The position numbers and the translations under genes were made by a program. Below the pieces are notes generated by a model. It ran no database searches, was not told where the DNA came from, and worked only from the letters and a program-made list of their open reading frames with translations. A DNA stretch of 64,000 nt, taken from contig NZ_SPKJ01000012.1 in assembly GCF_009866965.1 (NCBI RefSeq), positions 1 through 64,000 of the forward strand, in the 5' to 3' direction. This document shows positions 51,897-60,608 of the stretch, piece after piece (within the stretch, counting starts at the first letter, position 1; the number at the start of each line of letters is the position of its first letter). This stretch comes from Propylenella binzhouense. Its GTDB lineage: Bacteria; Pseudomonadota; Alphaproteobacteria; Rhizobiales; Afifellaceae.

Positions 51897-53345
51897 GTGT
51901 CCAACGTTTCGATCAATCCTGCCACCGGGGAGGAAATCTTCCGCTTTGCCTTTCACTCCGACGTAGATGTCGATGCGGTCATTGATGTCGCCCAGGCGGC
52001 GCAGCTGTCCTGGAAGACGCGCGGAATAGGCGAGCGAACCGCGCTGCTGAGCCGCTCGGGGCAGGTGCTTCGCGCCAACGCCGAGCGCTATGCCCGCCTG
52101 ATAACTCTGGAGATGGGCAAGCCGCGAGCCGAAGCGCTGGCGGAAATTGAGAAATGTGCGTGGAACTGCGATTTCTACGCCCAGCATGCAGCGGATTTCC
52201 TCGCGGACGAGCCGGTGGAAACGGGCGCACAGGCAAGTTCGGTCGTGTTCGACCCGCTTGGCGTCGTGCTTTCCATCATGCCGTGGAATTTCCCCTTCTG
52301 GCAGTTTTTCCGGTTTGCCGCACCCGCGCTGGCAGCCGGCAACGGAATTGTCCTCAAGCACGCCAAGAATGTGCCGCAGAGCGCCCTGGCCTGCGTCGAC
52401 GTGCTTCGGCAGGCCGGGATGCCGGGTGGCCTCGCCGGCGCGATCTTCGTCGAAAACAAGGATGTTGCCCGGATCATCGCCGACAGCCGGATTGCCGGTC
52501 TGACGCTGACCGGATCGACCGGAGCCGGGGCCATCGTCGCCTCGCAGGCGGGACAGGCACTCAAGCGGCAGGTGCTCGAGTTGGGTGGATCGGACCCGTT
52601 CATCGTACTGGCGGACGCCGATGTCGAGCGTGCCGCCAGGGTCGCGGTCAAGGCCCGCTTCCTCAACGCCGGCCAGAGTTGCGTGAACGCCAAGCGCTTC
52701 ATCATCGAGGAGGCGGTCGCGGACAGGTTCACCGAAGCGTTCTGTCGATCCGTCGCTGCGCTGCGGATCGGGGATCCCTGGGCGCCGGAGACGGATGTCG
52801 GTCCCCTGGCCCGGGCGGATTTGCGCGATGCCCTGCACAGCCAGGTGGTGCGGTCGGTTGCTGCCGGCGCCAAGCTGAGGATTGGCGGAGAGGCCGTCGA
52901 GGGCCCGGGATTCTTTTATCGCCCCACCGTCCTGGACGGCGTGACGGAAGCCATGCCCTGCTTCGTGGAAGAGACGTTCGGGCCGCTGGCGGCGATCTCG
53001 CGCGCCAAGGATGCCGATGATGCCGTCCGTCTTGCCAACAGCACCGAATTCGGGCTGGGCGCGTCGCTGTGGACCGCAAGCGCCGAGCGGGCACGCCGCA
53101 TCATGCACCAGCTGGAATCGGGCGCGGTGTTCGTGAACGCCATGGTTGCGTCCGACCCACGCCTGCCATTCGGCGGTATCAAGCGGTCCGGTTATGGCCG
53201 CGAGCTGGGTCGCTATGGCATCCGGGAGTTCACCAACATCAAGTCGGTCTGGATCGAAGCCACCGACTTGCTCCCGGCACCGACCGATCGGAGGAAGAGC
53301 GATGCAAGCTGTCATATTGCGCCCGAACACGATCAAGCCGCATGA
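51897..53345 (+). CDS. NAD(P)-dependent aldehyde dehydrogenase (succinate-semialdehyde type)
   Basis: 482 aa from a GTG at 51897. Catalytic residues are in place: Asn131 (MPWNFPFW), Glu228 (LELGGSDPF) and nucleophile Cys262 (NAGQSCVNAKRF). It oxidises an aldehyde to a carboxylic acid in the cytoplasm. The sequence is closest in style to succinate-semialdehyde/glutarate-semialdehyde dehydrogenases, but the substrate is not fixed. The cupin gene starts inside its last 44 bases. It follows the binding-protein gene by 105 bases, so the three probably form one transcript. Confidence 0.9.
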   Translation: MSNVSINPATGEEIFRFAFHSDVDVDAVIDVAQAAQLSWKTRGIGERTALLSRSGQVLRANAERYARLITLEMGKPRAEALAEIEKCAWNCDFYAQHAADFLADEPVETGAQASSVVFDPLGVVLSIMPWNFPFWQFFRFAAPALAAGNGIVLKHAKNVPQSALACVDVLRQAGMPGGLAGAIFVENKDVARIIADSRIAGLTLTGSTGAGAIVASQAGQALKRQVLELGGSDPFIVLADADVERAARVAVKARFLNAGQSCVNAKRFIIEEAVADRFTEAFCRSVAALRIGDPWAPETDVGPLARADLRDALHSQVVRSVAAGAKLRIGGEAVEGPGFFYRPTVLDGVTEAMPCFVEETFGPLAAISRAKDADDAVRLANSTEFGLGASLWTASAERARRIMHQLESGAVFVNAMVASDPRLPFGGIKRSGYGRELGRYGIREFTNIKSVWIEATDLLPAPTDRRKSDASCHIAPEHDQAA

Positions 53346-53697
53346 CCGCGGCGGTGGCGCCCGCACATATGCCCTGGTGACCAGTGAAATAGGCTCCAGG
53401 TCACTGCTCAACGGCATAACGGAGTTTGCGCCCCGCGCGTCGATCCCGCTGCACAAGCACAATTGCGAGGAAAGCGTCATCGTCCTCGATGGCGAAGCGA
53501 TCGTGGAAATCGACGGCGTGCTGACACCGATGCGGGCCAACGACACCACCTGGGTGCCGGCGGACATCCCCCACCGCTTCATCAACGCCTCTAGCGAACA
53601 TCCCATGCGGATATTCTGGACCTATGCATCGATTCAGGCGACGCGGACCCTGATGGCCACCGGTGAGGTGAGACCAGTGGATTCCGAGCGCTCGTGA
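53302..53697 (+). CDS. Single-domain cupin protein
   Basis: 131 aa. Cupin motif 1 is PLHKHNCEESVIVLDGEA, with His/His/Glu metal ligands, and motif 2 is WVPADIPHRF with the last histidine. GGAGGAAGAG precedes the ATG at 53302, which overlaps the dehydrogenase gene by 44 bases in another frame. Small cupins of this kind act as isomerases, dioxygenases or ligand-binding proteins in sugar and aromatic catabolism; this one cannot be narrowed. Its last 107 bases overlap the convergent pseudogene at 53591. Confidence 0.82.
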   Translation: MQAVILRPNTIKPHDRGGGARTYALVTSEIGSRSLLNGITEFAPRASIPLHKHNCEESVIVLDGEAIVEIDGVLTPMRANDTTWVPADIPHRFINASSEHPMRIFWTYASIQATRTLMATGEVRPVDSERS

Positions 53698-54275
53698 ATG
53701 CGGACATGACCATACGGTCCGCTCGGGTCGAGGCAGGGACCGGGTAGTCGATGTCCGCGGCGGACATGAAGATGGCCAGTACCTGGTCGTAGCCCGCAAT
53801 CGCGCCCACCTTGCTCGCTGCGTCGCGGTCGACCATCTCGACCAGCAGCCTGAGGTTGGCCTGCGAGACGCGATGATCGCGGACGGCCCTGCCGCACAGC
53901 CGGATTGCCGCCGCATGCAGCGGGGTTACGCCCGGGCCGGCCACGCCGCTCAGCGCCGCCGCCAGGGTCTGTCCGTCGAGCCCGATCCGTTCTCCCACGG
54001 CGGCGTGGTAGTCCCATTCATATCCCGATCCAAAGGGCCGCGGCCGTCGCCGGTATCGCTATCTCCCGCAGGTCTGCCGGCAGGTTGTCCAAGAACCTCA
54101 ACTGCGCCCCAATGACCTGGATCGAGCGGGTGATGTCGGGGATGTCCAACATTGCCAGGAAGGGGCGCGGGACCTCCCCGCGCGGACCGGCGGAGATCTC
54201 GTGGTAGACTCGTTTCTGCTCGACGTTCCTCGCTTCGTCGGTGGCAACCCCGATCAGCATTTTCTGCCGGTTCAT
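53591..54275 (-). pseudogene. Carboxymuconolactone decarboxylase-like gene with a frameshift
   Basis: Reading from ATG 54275 (GGAGGAAACG upstream) gives a CMD/AhpD-like protein: RPFLAMLDIPDITRSIQVIG, then LPADLREIAIPATAAALWIG. The frame then hits TGA at 54018. In the next frame the same protein continues without a break as YEWDYHAAVGERIGLDGQTL ... HRVSQANLRLLVEMVDRD and ends at 53591. A single extra base near 54023-54026 explains this. The last 40 residues look non-native, so a second lesion is possible. No CxxC is present. A sequencing error could also give this pattern. Confidence 0.75.
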
Positions 54276-54318
54276 CGTTTCCTCCGATGCGATGCGAATA
54301 AGTCGGCCGAAGCTGCAG

Positions 54319-54333
54319 ACCAGCAATTCTGGT
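54319..54333. promoter_or_regulatory. Candidate LysR-type site
   Basis: ACCAG-CAATT-CTGGT is a perfect inverted repeat in the 179-base gap between the divergent CMD-like pseudogene and the LysR gene, where LysR regulators normally bind. The exact T-N11-A form is not met. Confidence 0.35.
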
Positions 54334-54454
54334 TGTGTCCGATCCAGGGACAATCGACGTTGGGGTGTCGCCACATGGCGCCGTGGCGGAGCATGCCCGC
54401 GCGGCGATGCGAGCCAAAGGCGTGTTCCCCGCAGCAAGCTGTACGAGTGAGCCC

Positions 54455-55342
54455 ATGAATCTGAGACAGATGGAAGTTTTCAACGCCATTATGAAGGTTG
54501 GTTCCGTCACGGAAGCTGCCCGGCTGCTCAATGTCACGCAGCCGGCGATCAGCGCCGTGCTGCGCCATTGCGAGACGACGCTGAAGTTCAAGCTTTTCGA
54601 CCGGGTCCGCGGTCGGCTCGTGCCGACACCCGAGGCCGAGGAAATCTATCCGTACATATCGAGCGTGTTCGAGCGTATCGAGGCCATCGATCACATGACG
54701 CGGGACCTGTCCGGGGCCAAGCGGGGCGTGCTCTCCGTCGCCGCGACCTTTGCCATTGCGAACGGACCTCTGGCCAATGCAGCGGCGCAGCTGGTGCGGC
54801 TGCATCCCGACATCCGCATAACGATCAACTCGCTGCCCACCGCGCAGGTGGTGAGCAGGGTGGCGCGGCGCGAGGCCAATTTCGGCATCGGCTTCGGGCC
54901 CATCCTCGATTCGTCGGTGGAGAGCCAGAGCCTCGCCGCGTCGGAAGTCGCCTGCATCATGCCCAAGGACCACCGGCTTGCGGGTGAAGCCGCCATCTCT
55001 CCCAACATGCTTCGGCACGAGAACATCATCACCTACGCGCCGTATTCGCTGATCGGCGCGCTCGTCGAGACTGCCTTCAAGGCAGAGGGAGTCGATATTC
55101 GAAGGACGGTCCAGATCAATTACTCCAGTACCGCCTACTCTCTGGTCGAACAGGGTGTCGGACTCGCTTTGGTCGAACCCTTCCTGCTGCGATCGCAGCC
55201 CTCGCCGCTGCTGGTCGCGCGGCGTCTGGTGCCGGCCATCCCGATCGAAACGCACCTGATTCAATCGATCGGGAGTTCCCAATCCGCGTCCGGGAACCTG
55301 CTGCTACGTTTGCTCACCGACGAAATCCTGGCGATATTCTGA
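54455..55342 (+). CDS. LysR-family transcriptional regulator
   Basis: 295 aa, standard length. The N-terminal helix-turn-helix is MNLRQMEVFNAIMKVGSVTE-AARLLNVTQPAISAVLRHCE. The C-terminal domain (about 90-290) is a periplasmic-binding-like effector domain. ATG 54455 starts directly with the family N-terminus; the frame is open 40 codons further upstream without homology. It is divergent from the CMD-like pseudogene and probably controls the island transport and degradation genes. Confidence 0.9.
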   Translation: MNLRQMEVFNAIMKVGSVTEAARLLNVTQPAISAVLRHCETTLKFKLFDRVRGRLVPTPEAEEIYPYISSVFERIEAIDHMTRDLSGAKRGVLSVAATFAIANGPLANAAAQLVRLHPDIRITINSLPTAQVVSRVARREANFGIGFGPILDSSVESQSLAASEVACIMPKDHRLAGEAAISPNMLRHENIITYAPYSLIGALVETAFKAEGVDIRRTVQINYSSTAYSLVEQGVGLALVEPFLLRSQPSPLLVARRLVPAIPIETHLIQSIGSSQSASGNLLLRLLTDEILAIF

Positions 55343-55396
55343 CGACACGACGCAGCCTCTGCCGGCATCGCGCAGGAACGTCGCTGCCGCGATTCA

Positions 55397-56263
55397 TCAG
55401 GCCAGCATTCCCCATTTCCTGATCGTCCTGGCTTCAACGACCTTGAAGAAGACGTTCTCGATGATCAGTCCGATGATGATGATGGTCAGCAGGCCGGCAA
55501 AGACCGAGGCGATGTCGAGGCGGTTCTTGCTCTCGAAGATGAACCAGCCCAATCCGCCACTGCTCGAGGACACGCCGAACACCAGCTCTGCGGCAATCAG
55601 GGTTCGCCAGGAAAAGGCCCAGGCGATCTTCAGGCCCGCCAGGATGCTGGGAAAGGCGGCCGGGATCAGAATCTGGCGGAAGAAGGCAAAGCCGCGGAGC
55701 TCATAGTTGCGGCCGACCATTTTCAGCGTGTTCGACACGCTGTTGAAGCCGGAATGGGCATTCAGGGAAACGGCCCAGATGACCGAGTGCACAAGAACGA
55801 ACACCACGCCCCCCACACCCAGCCCGAACCAGATAAGCGCGAGCGGCAGCAGCGCGATCGCCGGCAGCGGGTTGAACATGGCCGTCAGCGTTTCAAGCAG
55901 GTCGGTGCCTATGCGGGTCCTGAACGCGATAGCCGTCAGCAGGGTGGCAAGCACGATGCCGACCCCCAGCCCCATGAACAGCACCTTCAGGGAAACCACG
56001 ACACGCGCAGGAATGACCCCGCTGACGACGCCGTCCACCAGCGCCTCTATCGTGGCGCTGAACGTAGGAAAGAGCAGGTCGTTGTCCAGCCACGTCGCAT
56101 AGATCTGCCAGATGGCGGCAAGCACGATCAGCAGCACCGTCTTGCGCAGCCAGGAAAGATTGTAGGCGGCCGCCAGCAGAGACGGCTTCTGTGCCACGAC
56201 CAGAAGTCGATCCGTCGCCTGGGGTTCGCAGAAGACTTCCGGTCTACCGAATGTCTGGGTCAT
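55397..56263 (-). CDS. ABC transporter permease (SsuC/TauC-like)
   Basis: 288 aa from ATG 56263, which overlaps the ATPase stop (ATGA). About six membrane spans follow a polar N-terminus of some 40 residues. The coupling region is NTLKMVGRNYELRGFAFFRQILIPAAFPSILAGLKIAWAF. It is the last gene of the minus-strand set that starts at 59790. The binding protein is probably the product of 50796-51791 on the other strand. Confidence 0.9.
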   Translation of the reverse strand: MTQTFGRPEVFCEPQATDRLLVVAQKPSLLAAAYNLSWLRKTVLLIVLAAIWQIYATWLDNDLLFPTFSATIEALVDGVVSGVIPARVVVSLKVLFMGLGVGIVLATLLTAIAFRTRIGTDLLETLTAMFNPLPAIALLPLALIWFGLGVGGVVFVLVHSVIWAVSLNAHSGFNSVSNTLKMVGRNYELRGFAFFRQILIPAAFPSILAGLKIAWAFSWRTLIAAELVFGVSSSSGGLGWFIFESKNRLDIASVFAGLLTIIIIGLIIENVFFKVVEARTIRKWGMLA

Positions 56264-57033
56264 GATTGGGCCGTTTCCTCCCCCGGAAACAGAAGCTGGT
56301 GTATCTTGTCCTGCAGGGCCACGGAGGCGACCGGATCCTGCGGCCGGGGCAGGCTGTTGAGTTCCGCTCTGACCTGCCCCGGATGCGGGCTGAGCAGCAG
56401 GATGCGGCTGCCGATCTTGACGGCCTCCGAAATCGAATGCGTCACGAACAGGACGGTGAAGCGACTGGCGTCCCAAAGGGCCAGCAGTTCGTCCTGCATC
56501 CGCTGGCGCGTCAACGCGTCGAGAGCGGCAAACGGCTCGTCCATCAGCAGGATCTCGGGCTCCATCGCCATCCCCCGCACGATCGCCACGCGCTGCTTCT
56601 GCCCTCCCGACAGCATGTGCGGATACGATTCCGCGACGCGCTCCAAGCCGGCCAGGTTTATGTAGTGCATGGCCTTGTCGTCGGCCTCGCGGGCATTGAG
56701 CTTGCGCGTCGCCAGCAACGGGAAGACGATGTTCTGGCGGACCGTTTTCCAAGGCAGGAGCTGGTCGAATTCCTGGAACACCATCATGCGGTCGGCGCCT
56801 GGGTGGTTGATTGCCCGTCCGCCGATCTTTATGGAGCCTTCGGTCGGCTTCAGGTAACCGCCAACCGCCTTCAGCAGGCTAGATTTTCCGCAGCCCGATG
56901 CGCCCAGAATGACGAAGCGATCCGACTGTTCGACGTTGAAGTCGACACGGTAGGTTGCCGTGACTGCGACATTGCCGACTCGGTACTGGAGCGTGACTCC
57001 CTTGACCTCGAGAAGTGGGGCAGCTGCACTCAA
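56260..57033 (-). CDS. ABC transporter ATP-binding protein (SsuB/TauB-like)
   Basis: 257 aa. Walker A is GASGCGKSS at residues 44-52, the signature is LSGGQKQRVAIVRG, and Walker B is ILLMDEPFAALDA. Motifs are intact. It is coupled to the permease gene by a 4-base overlap and separated from the AtuA-like genes by a 98-base gap holding a stem-loop. Confidence 0.9.
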   Translation of the reverse strand: MSAAAPLLEVKGVTLQYRVGNVAVTATYRVDFNVEQSDRFVILGASGCGKSSLLKAVGGYLKPTEGSIKIGGRAINHPGADRMMVFQEFDQLLPWKTVRQNIVFPLLATRKLNAREADDKAMHYINLAGLERVAESYPHMLSGGQKQRVAIVRGMAMEPEILLMDEPFAALDALTRQRMQDELLALWDASRFTVLFVTHSISEAVKIGSRILLLSPHPGQVRAELNSLPRPQDPVASVALQDKIHQLLFPGEETAQS

Positions 57034-57076
57034 GGGTTCGGCCTACTCACTGTTATTGCGTCCGGGTTTCGCGGTA

Positions 57077-57128
57077 GTCCGCAGAACGAGGGGAGCGAGG
57101 CATCGCTTCGCCCGCCCTCCCTTCGGAC
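57077..57128 (-). terminator. Stem-loop between the AtuA-like and ABC genes
   Basis: Interrupted arms GTCCG/CGGAC, GAGGG/CCCTC and AGCGA/TCGCT nest in the gap between the stop at 57132 and the ATPase start at 57033. It may reduce read-through from the enzyme genes into the transporter genes. There is no T-run. Confidence 0.35.
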
Positions 57129-57131
57129 TGC

Positions 57132-57455
57132 CTATGTAGTCTGGCTGGAATCCAGCTCGATGCCCAGCATGACGCTCGATAGGGTCTTGCCGTGGGCATC
57201 CTGCGCCAGCGAGATGGTCACCCCCCCGCCCAATGCGCCTTCGATCACGAAGTTGAAGGCCTTCAGGTTGGGCAGTTCATAGCGGGTGACCGGACCGGAG
57301 GCGATGTGGGCGAATTCCTGCATGACGCGGTCTGCCGTCAGATGCGTGGCCAGGAACTGCCAGTCTTTCTTGTCGTAGCAGACAACGGAGATATTGGAGG
57401 TGTTGCCCTTGTCGCCGGCGCGGCTCGAGGCGATGTCGTATACTCGGATCGGCAT
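57132..57455 (-). CDS. AtuA-related C-terminal-type small protein
   Basis: 107 aa. The sequence (VYDIASSRAGDKGNTSNISV near the start, then NLKAFNFVIEGALGGGVTISL) matches the small ferredoxin-like domain found as the C-terminal part of AtuA-type proteins or as a separate subunit beside them. It follows the large AtuA-like gene with a 2-base gap, so the two are a split version of the AtuA architecture and probably form one enzyme. It has no cofactor motif. Confidence 0.82.
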   Translation of the reverse strand: MPIRVYDIASSRAGDKGNTSNISVVCYDKKDWQFLATHLTADRVMQEFAHIASGPVTRYELPNLKAFNFVIEGALGGGVTISLAQDAHGKTLSSVMLGIELDSSQTT

Positions 57456-57457
57456 GA

Positions 57458-58804
57458 TCAGTTCTCCAACACCACCTGAGTGCGGACGAGGTGCTTTGGA
57501 ATAAGCACCGACTTTACCGCCAGGACGTCGCGGACCTTGGGATCGGAACCCCCGCCACCGCCGCCCGGGCCGTGGATGTGCATGGCACGCGTTTCGAAGC
57601 CGACAGCTTGCGCCGCACGCCGATTCTGCGTCCGTCCGGCCAGGCGAAGGCGTACTTCGTATGGCTCCACCCGCTCGTCAAGCTTGCCATGAAGGCTCGA
57701 CATGCCGATAAAGTCGACGCGGAAATCGTCATAGACGAAATTCTGCTTCCGCAAGCGTTCCTTGACGATCTCGGCCGCCCAACGGGCCCGATCCAGGGCG
57801 CCGATGCCGCCGTAGCTGACCTCTCCCTCGCCTATATAGCCGTCTGTATAGCCGACCGTGACCTTGTAGGAATCCGTCGCCGGCTTGCCGATCGCGCCCC
57901 TCGCCTGCACGCGGTTTTCGCCGGCCTGGATCAGGTCGACGCCGGTAATATCCATCACGCAATCGGGCGTTATGTAGTTCTGCGGATCGTGAACTTCATA
58001 GATGAGCTGCTCGCTGCAGGTCTGGACGCTGACCAGGCCGCCGGTACCCGGCGTCTTGCTGATGAACAGGCTGCCATCTCGGCCGACATCCGCATAGGGG
58101 AAGGCGCTGTCGGCAAGGTTGGGCACATCCTTCTTGCCGGGCCAGCCGAAATAGCCACCGGCGACGGAGACGCTGCATTCGAGCAGGTGCCCGGCCATTG
58201 TGCCTTGCCCCATCAAGGTCTGGTTGTCGCTCGTCCAGCCGAACTCATGCATCAGAGGGGCCAGAAACAGCGACGGATCCGCCACCCGCCCGGTGATCAC
58301 GATCGGCGCCCGCGTGCGCAGCGCTTCGCAGATGACGTCCGCTCCGAGATAGGCGTTGGCGGAAACGATCCTGTCCATCAGCGACTCGACCGGCAGATGG
58401 TCCTCGAGCAGCTCCAGCCCTGGATTGCTGCGGACCAGCTCGGTGACATCGTCGCCCAGCACCACGGCGACCGGAACGCTGCCCAGGCCGAGATTGGTCG
58501 CTTCGTCACGGGCAGCCCGGGCGGCCCCCAGCGGATTTGCCGCCCCCATGTTGGTGACGATCCGGATGTTTTTTTCCATGCAGGTCGGCAGGAGCATCTG
58601 CAGCCGTTCATGCAGCGAGGGCGTATATCCCTTGTCCGGATCTTTCGCCCGCGACAGGTTTTCCCGCGCAATCGTCCTTTCCGCGAGGCATTCCAGCACC
58701 AGGTAGTCGAGGTCCACCCTGCTCACAAGGTCGAGCGCCGGCGTCAGGCGGTCATCGGAGAATCCGGCGCCTACGCCGATGCGCACGGCATCGATAGATT
58801 TCAT
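57458..58804 (-). CDS. AtuA-like (DUF1446) acyclic terpene utilisation family protein
   Basis: 448 aa. It has the DUF1446/AtuA pattern: IGVGAGFSDDRLTPALDLV, DYLVLECLAERTIA, NMGAANPLGAARAA, TGRVADPSLFLAPL, and a glycine-rich HGPGGGGGGSDPKVRD near the C-terminus. AtuA was found in Pseudomonas acyclic-terpene (citronellol/geraniol) degradation, but the wider family occurs in many catabolic clusters and its reaction is not settled. CTAGGAGACG lies upstream of ATG 58804. Neighbours are a LigI-like hydrolase (56 bases upstream) and its small partner. Confidence 0.87.
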   Translation of the reverse strand: MKSIDAVRIGVGAGFSDDRLTPALDLVSRVDLDYLVLECLAERTIARENLSRAKDPDKGYTPSLHERLQMLLPTCMEKNIRIVTNMGAANPLGAARAARDEATNLGLGSVPVAVVLGDDVTELVRSNPGLELLEDHLPVESLMDRIVSANAYLGADVICEALRTRAPIVITGRVADPSLFLAPLMHEFGWTSDNQTLMGQGTMAGHLLECSVSVAGGYFGWPGKKDVPNLADSAFPYADVGRDGSLFISKTPGTGGLVSVQTCSEQLIYEVHDPQNYITPDCVMDITGVDLIQAGENRVQARGAIGKPATDSYKVTVGYTDGYIGEGEVSYGGIGALDRARWAAEIVKERLRKQNFVYDDFRVDFIGMSSLHGKLDERVEPYEVRLRLAGRTQNRRAAQAVGFETRAMHIHGPGGGGGGSDPKVRDVLAVKSVLIPKHLVRTQVVLEN

Positions 58805-58860
58805 TGCATCGTCTCCTAGTGGTTTGCAGGCACGCAGGAAAACCGCCGGTGAGCTGGGCT

Positions 58861-59790
58861 CTATGCGGCCGGGAAGCCGTAGAGGCGGGCGGGGTTCTCG
58901 GCGAGAATGAGAGCCATGGTCCGGGGGCTTGCCACCCATCTGTTGAGCCGGTTCAAGGCGGCGCCATCGTCTTCGCGCCGCAGCGGTTCGATATCGAACG
59001 GTGTCAGTTTCGAGTTCCTGGGCTTTTCCCGGTGGGGCCAGTCCGAGCCCCATACGAGCCGCTCGGGATTGGCATCGACCAGCGCATGCACGATATCGCC
59101 GACATCGGCATAGTCCGGAGCGTTCGAGATCCGGTGCGGCGCCGAAACCTTCACGTAGACCCTACCGTCGCGAACCAGTTCGAGCAGGTCCCGGAAGCCC
59201 GGCTGCTCGCGCCACCGGCTGGCGTCGCAGCGGCCGAAGTGATCGAACACAAATGTGGTGTGCGGGTTCTTCTCGATGGTGGGCCGAAGCTTGGCGATGA
59301 CATCGACATTGGTCCATATCTGGACATGCCAGCCGAACGGGCCGACGCGATCGGCCATGAGCTGGAGCCGCTCGCGCGCGGCGACCGCATCATTGTCGCC
59401 GTGTGCCTCGAGGTTGAGCCGAACGCCGCGCACGCCGGCGGCGTCGAGTCTGACGAGTTCGTCGTTCGTCGTTTCGGCATTGAAGCCCGCAATCCCGCGA
59501 GCCCGGTCTCCCAGACGTCCAAGCATGTCGATGAGGGACCGGTTGTCCGCACCGTAGACGCTGGGCTGCACGATGACGGCGCGCTCCAGCCCAAGTACAT
59601 GCTGCAGCCTGAGCAGATCCTCCAACGAAGCATCCGGCGGAGTGAAGGTACGATCTTCGGAGTAAGGATAGCGATCCTGCGGGCCAAACACATGGCAGTG
59701 GCAATCGCAGGCATACTTGGGCATCACAAAATCGATATCCGAATGAACGACATCGATTATGCTATTGATGTTCGTATGCTGTGTGGCCAC
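58861..59790 (-). CDS. LigI-like amidohydrolase (2-pyrone-4,6-dicarboxylate lactonase type)
   Basis: 309 aa from a GTG at 59790 with GGAAG upstream; an ATG at 59724 (MPKYACDCHCHVFGP) is a good alternative. The metal motif CDCHCHVFGP (His31, His33), a VFDHFGR segment, and WGSDWPH near residue 250 with the catalytic aspartate fit the amidohydrolase group that hydrolyses lactones such as 2-pyrone-4,6-dicarboxylate. It is the first gene of the minus-strand set and would open a lactone or hydrolyse an ester made by an earlier step. The exact substrate is unknown. Confidence 0.87.
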   Translation of the reverse strand: MATQHTNINSIIDVVHSDIDFVMPKYACDCHCHVFGPQDRYPYSEDRTFTPPDASLEDLLRLQHVLGLERAVIVQPSVYGADNRSLIDMLGRLGDRARGIAGFNAETTNDELVRLDAAGVRGVRLNLEAHGDNDAVAARERLQLMADRVGPFGWHVQIWTNVDVIAKLRPTIEKNPHTTFVFDHFGRCDASRWREQPGFRDLLELVRDGRVYVKVSAPHRISNAPDYADVGDIVHALVDANPERLVWGSDWPHREKPRNSKLTPFDIEPLRREDDGAALNRLNRWVASPRTMALILAENPARLYGFPAA

Positions 59791-60141
59791 GTCTGATTAC
59801 TTCCGGTGATTATCATTGTTCACGCCCGTTGGTTTTGTCAAAAAGTGCGGTGAGCAGTCAAATCATTTTCATGGCGCGCGATATAATGTCGGTTTATGGG
59901 ATGCGCGTAACCTCGCCGCTTGCGGTGCGAGCCTGGACGCAGGCGTCACGGCCATGGCCGTGCGCGCTCGGAGAAGCCGGAGTTGGAACGCCTGGCGCTT
60001 ATCGGCTCAGCGTCGGGATATTTCGAGAGTTCGCCAGGCTCTCCGGGTTGGCGAGCGCGGTGTCGTTGGCAGTCGGCCGCCCGTGAATTGCTGCGCGCAC
60101 CGTCTCCGAGATGTTTCCCGGTCGGGTGCGCGGAATGTCAC
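59791..60141. other. Promoter region of the LigI-like operon and unassigned sequence
   Basis: On the minus strand TTGACA (59836-59841) with a weak CAATGA 17 bases on could be the promoter for the gene starting at 59790. The segment around 59800-59910 is AT-rich. From about 59990 a minus-strand frame of some 45 codons ending near 59999 reads like a protein tail, but no family was recognised. No gene is called. Confidence 0.3.
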
Positions 60142-60379
60142 CTCCGGCGCGCCGATTTTCAGCCGCAGGCCATGCGAGGTTCGGCGGCAAGGACGGTGAA
60201 CAGGACGGGTTCAGCGGGTCGGTCGCCGGTGCCCGAGCGGGGAGGGGCCTGGGGCATGCGCGATCTTGCAGCCCCGGTCCTGAGCGGTCGCTTCGGCGAC
60301 GTGCCGCCCTCTCCCTCGTCATCGCCGGCCTCTCGCTCTGCCCGCTCGTCGTGATCGCCGGACGTGATCCGGCGATCCA
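60142..60379. repeat. Dispersed repeat, copy A
   Basis: About 85 percent identical by eye to 62310-62526 in direct orientation, with one gap of about 20 bases. It ends in a perfect palindrome GATCGCCGGA-N5-TCCGGCGATC (60353-60377). The two copies bracket the IS remnant, the tandem repeats and the PIN-domain gene. Confidence 0.8.
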
Positions 60380-60419
60380 TGCCGCGTTCCCCCGCCCCTG
60401 TCGTCGTCGCCGGATCAGG

Positions 60420-60608
60420 CCCACTGCTGTCCGGTTTAATTTCTGGACTGGGTGCACGGTGTTGATTCTACTCGTGTTCAGACGTTGGCGCGTCTTCCGG
60501 ACACGACAGGGGGCAACACCGTGCGGCATCACAATAGCGTTTTCCACGATGTCCTGAAGCAGGTTCCGTGGGGCGTGTTCGAGCGGCTGGTGGAAGAACA
60601 CGCGGCGG
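60420..60608 (+). mobile_element. Truncated IS transposase (IS4-type, DUF4372 N-terminus)
   Basis: From GTG 60521 the reading RHHNSVFHDVLKQVPWGVF-ERLVEEH matches the N-terminal start of IS4-family transposases with a DUF4372-like domain. After 29 codons it stops matching, exactly where the right copy of the 110-bp repeat begins (60609). The preceding 100 bases (from CTGTCCGGTTTAA near 60428) probably include the left end of the element. The rest of the transposase is missing. Confidence 0.7.

Larger units (their letters stand above)
46184..60608. mobile_element. Probable acquired catabolic island bracketed by 110-bp direct repeats
   Basis: The segment between the two repeat copies holds about a dozen catabolic, transport and regulatory genes, two pseudogenes and a truncated IS transposase at its right end. 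Base use differs by eye from both flanks: fewer GAG-CTC-GCG codon runs and several AT-rich patches (for example 50700-50850). No integrase gene or tRNA attachment site was found, so the mechanism is open: IS-mediated or homologous recombination between repeat copies. Confidence 0.6.

Noticed and set aside
59875-60087. Short plus-strand ORF right of the LigI-like gene
   Set aside because: No ribosome site or recognisable family; the region is more likely promoter plus recombination debris.
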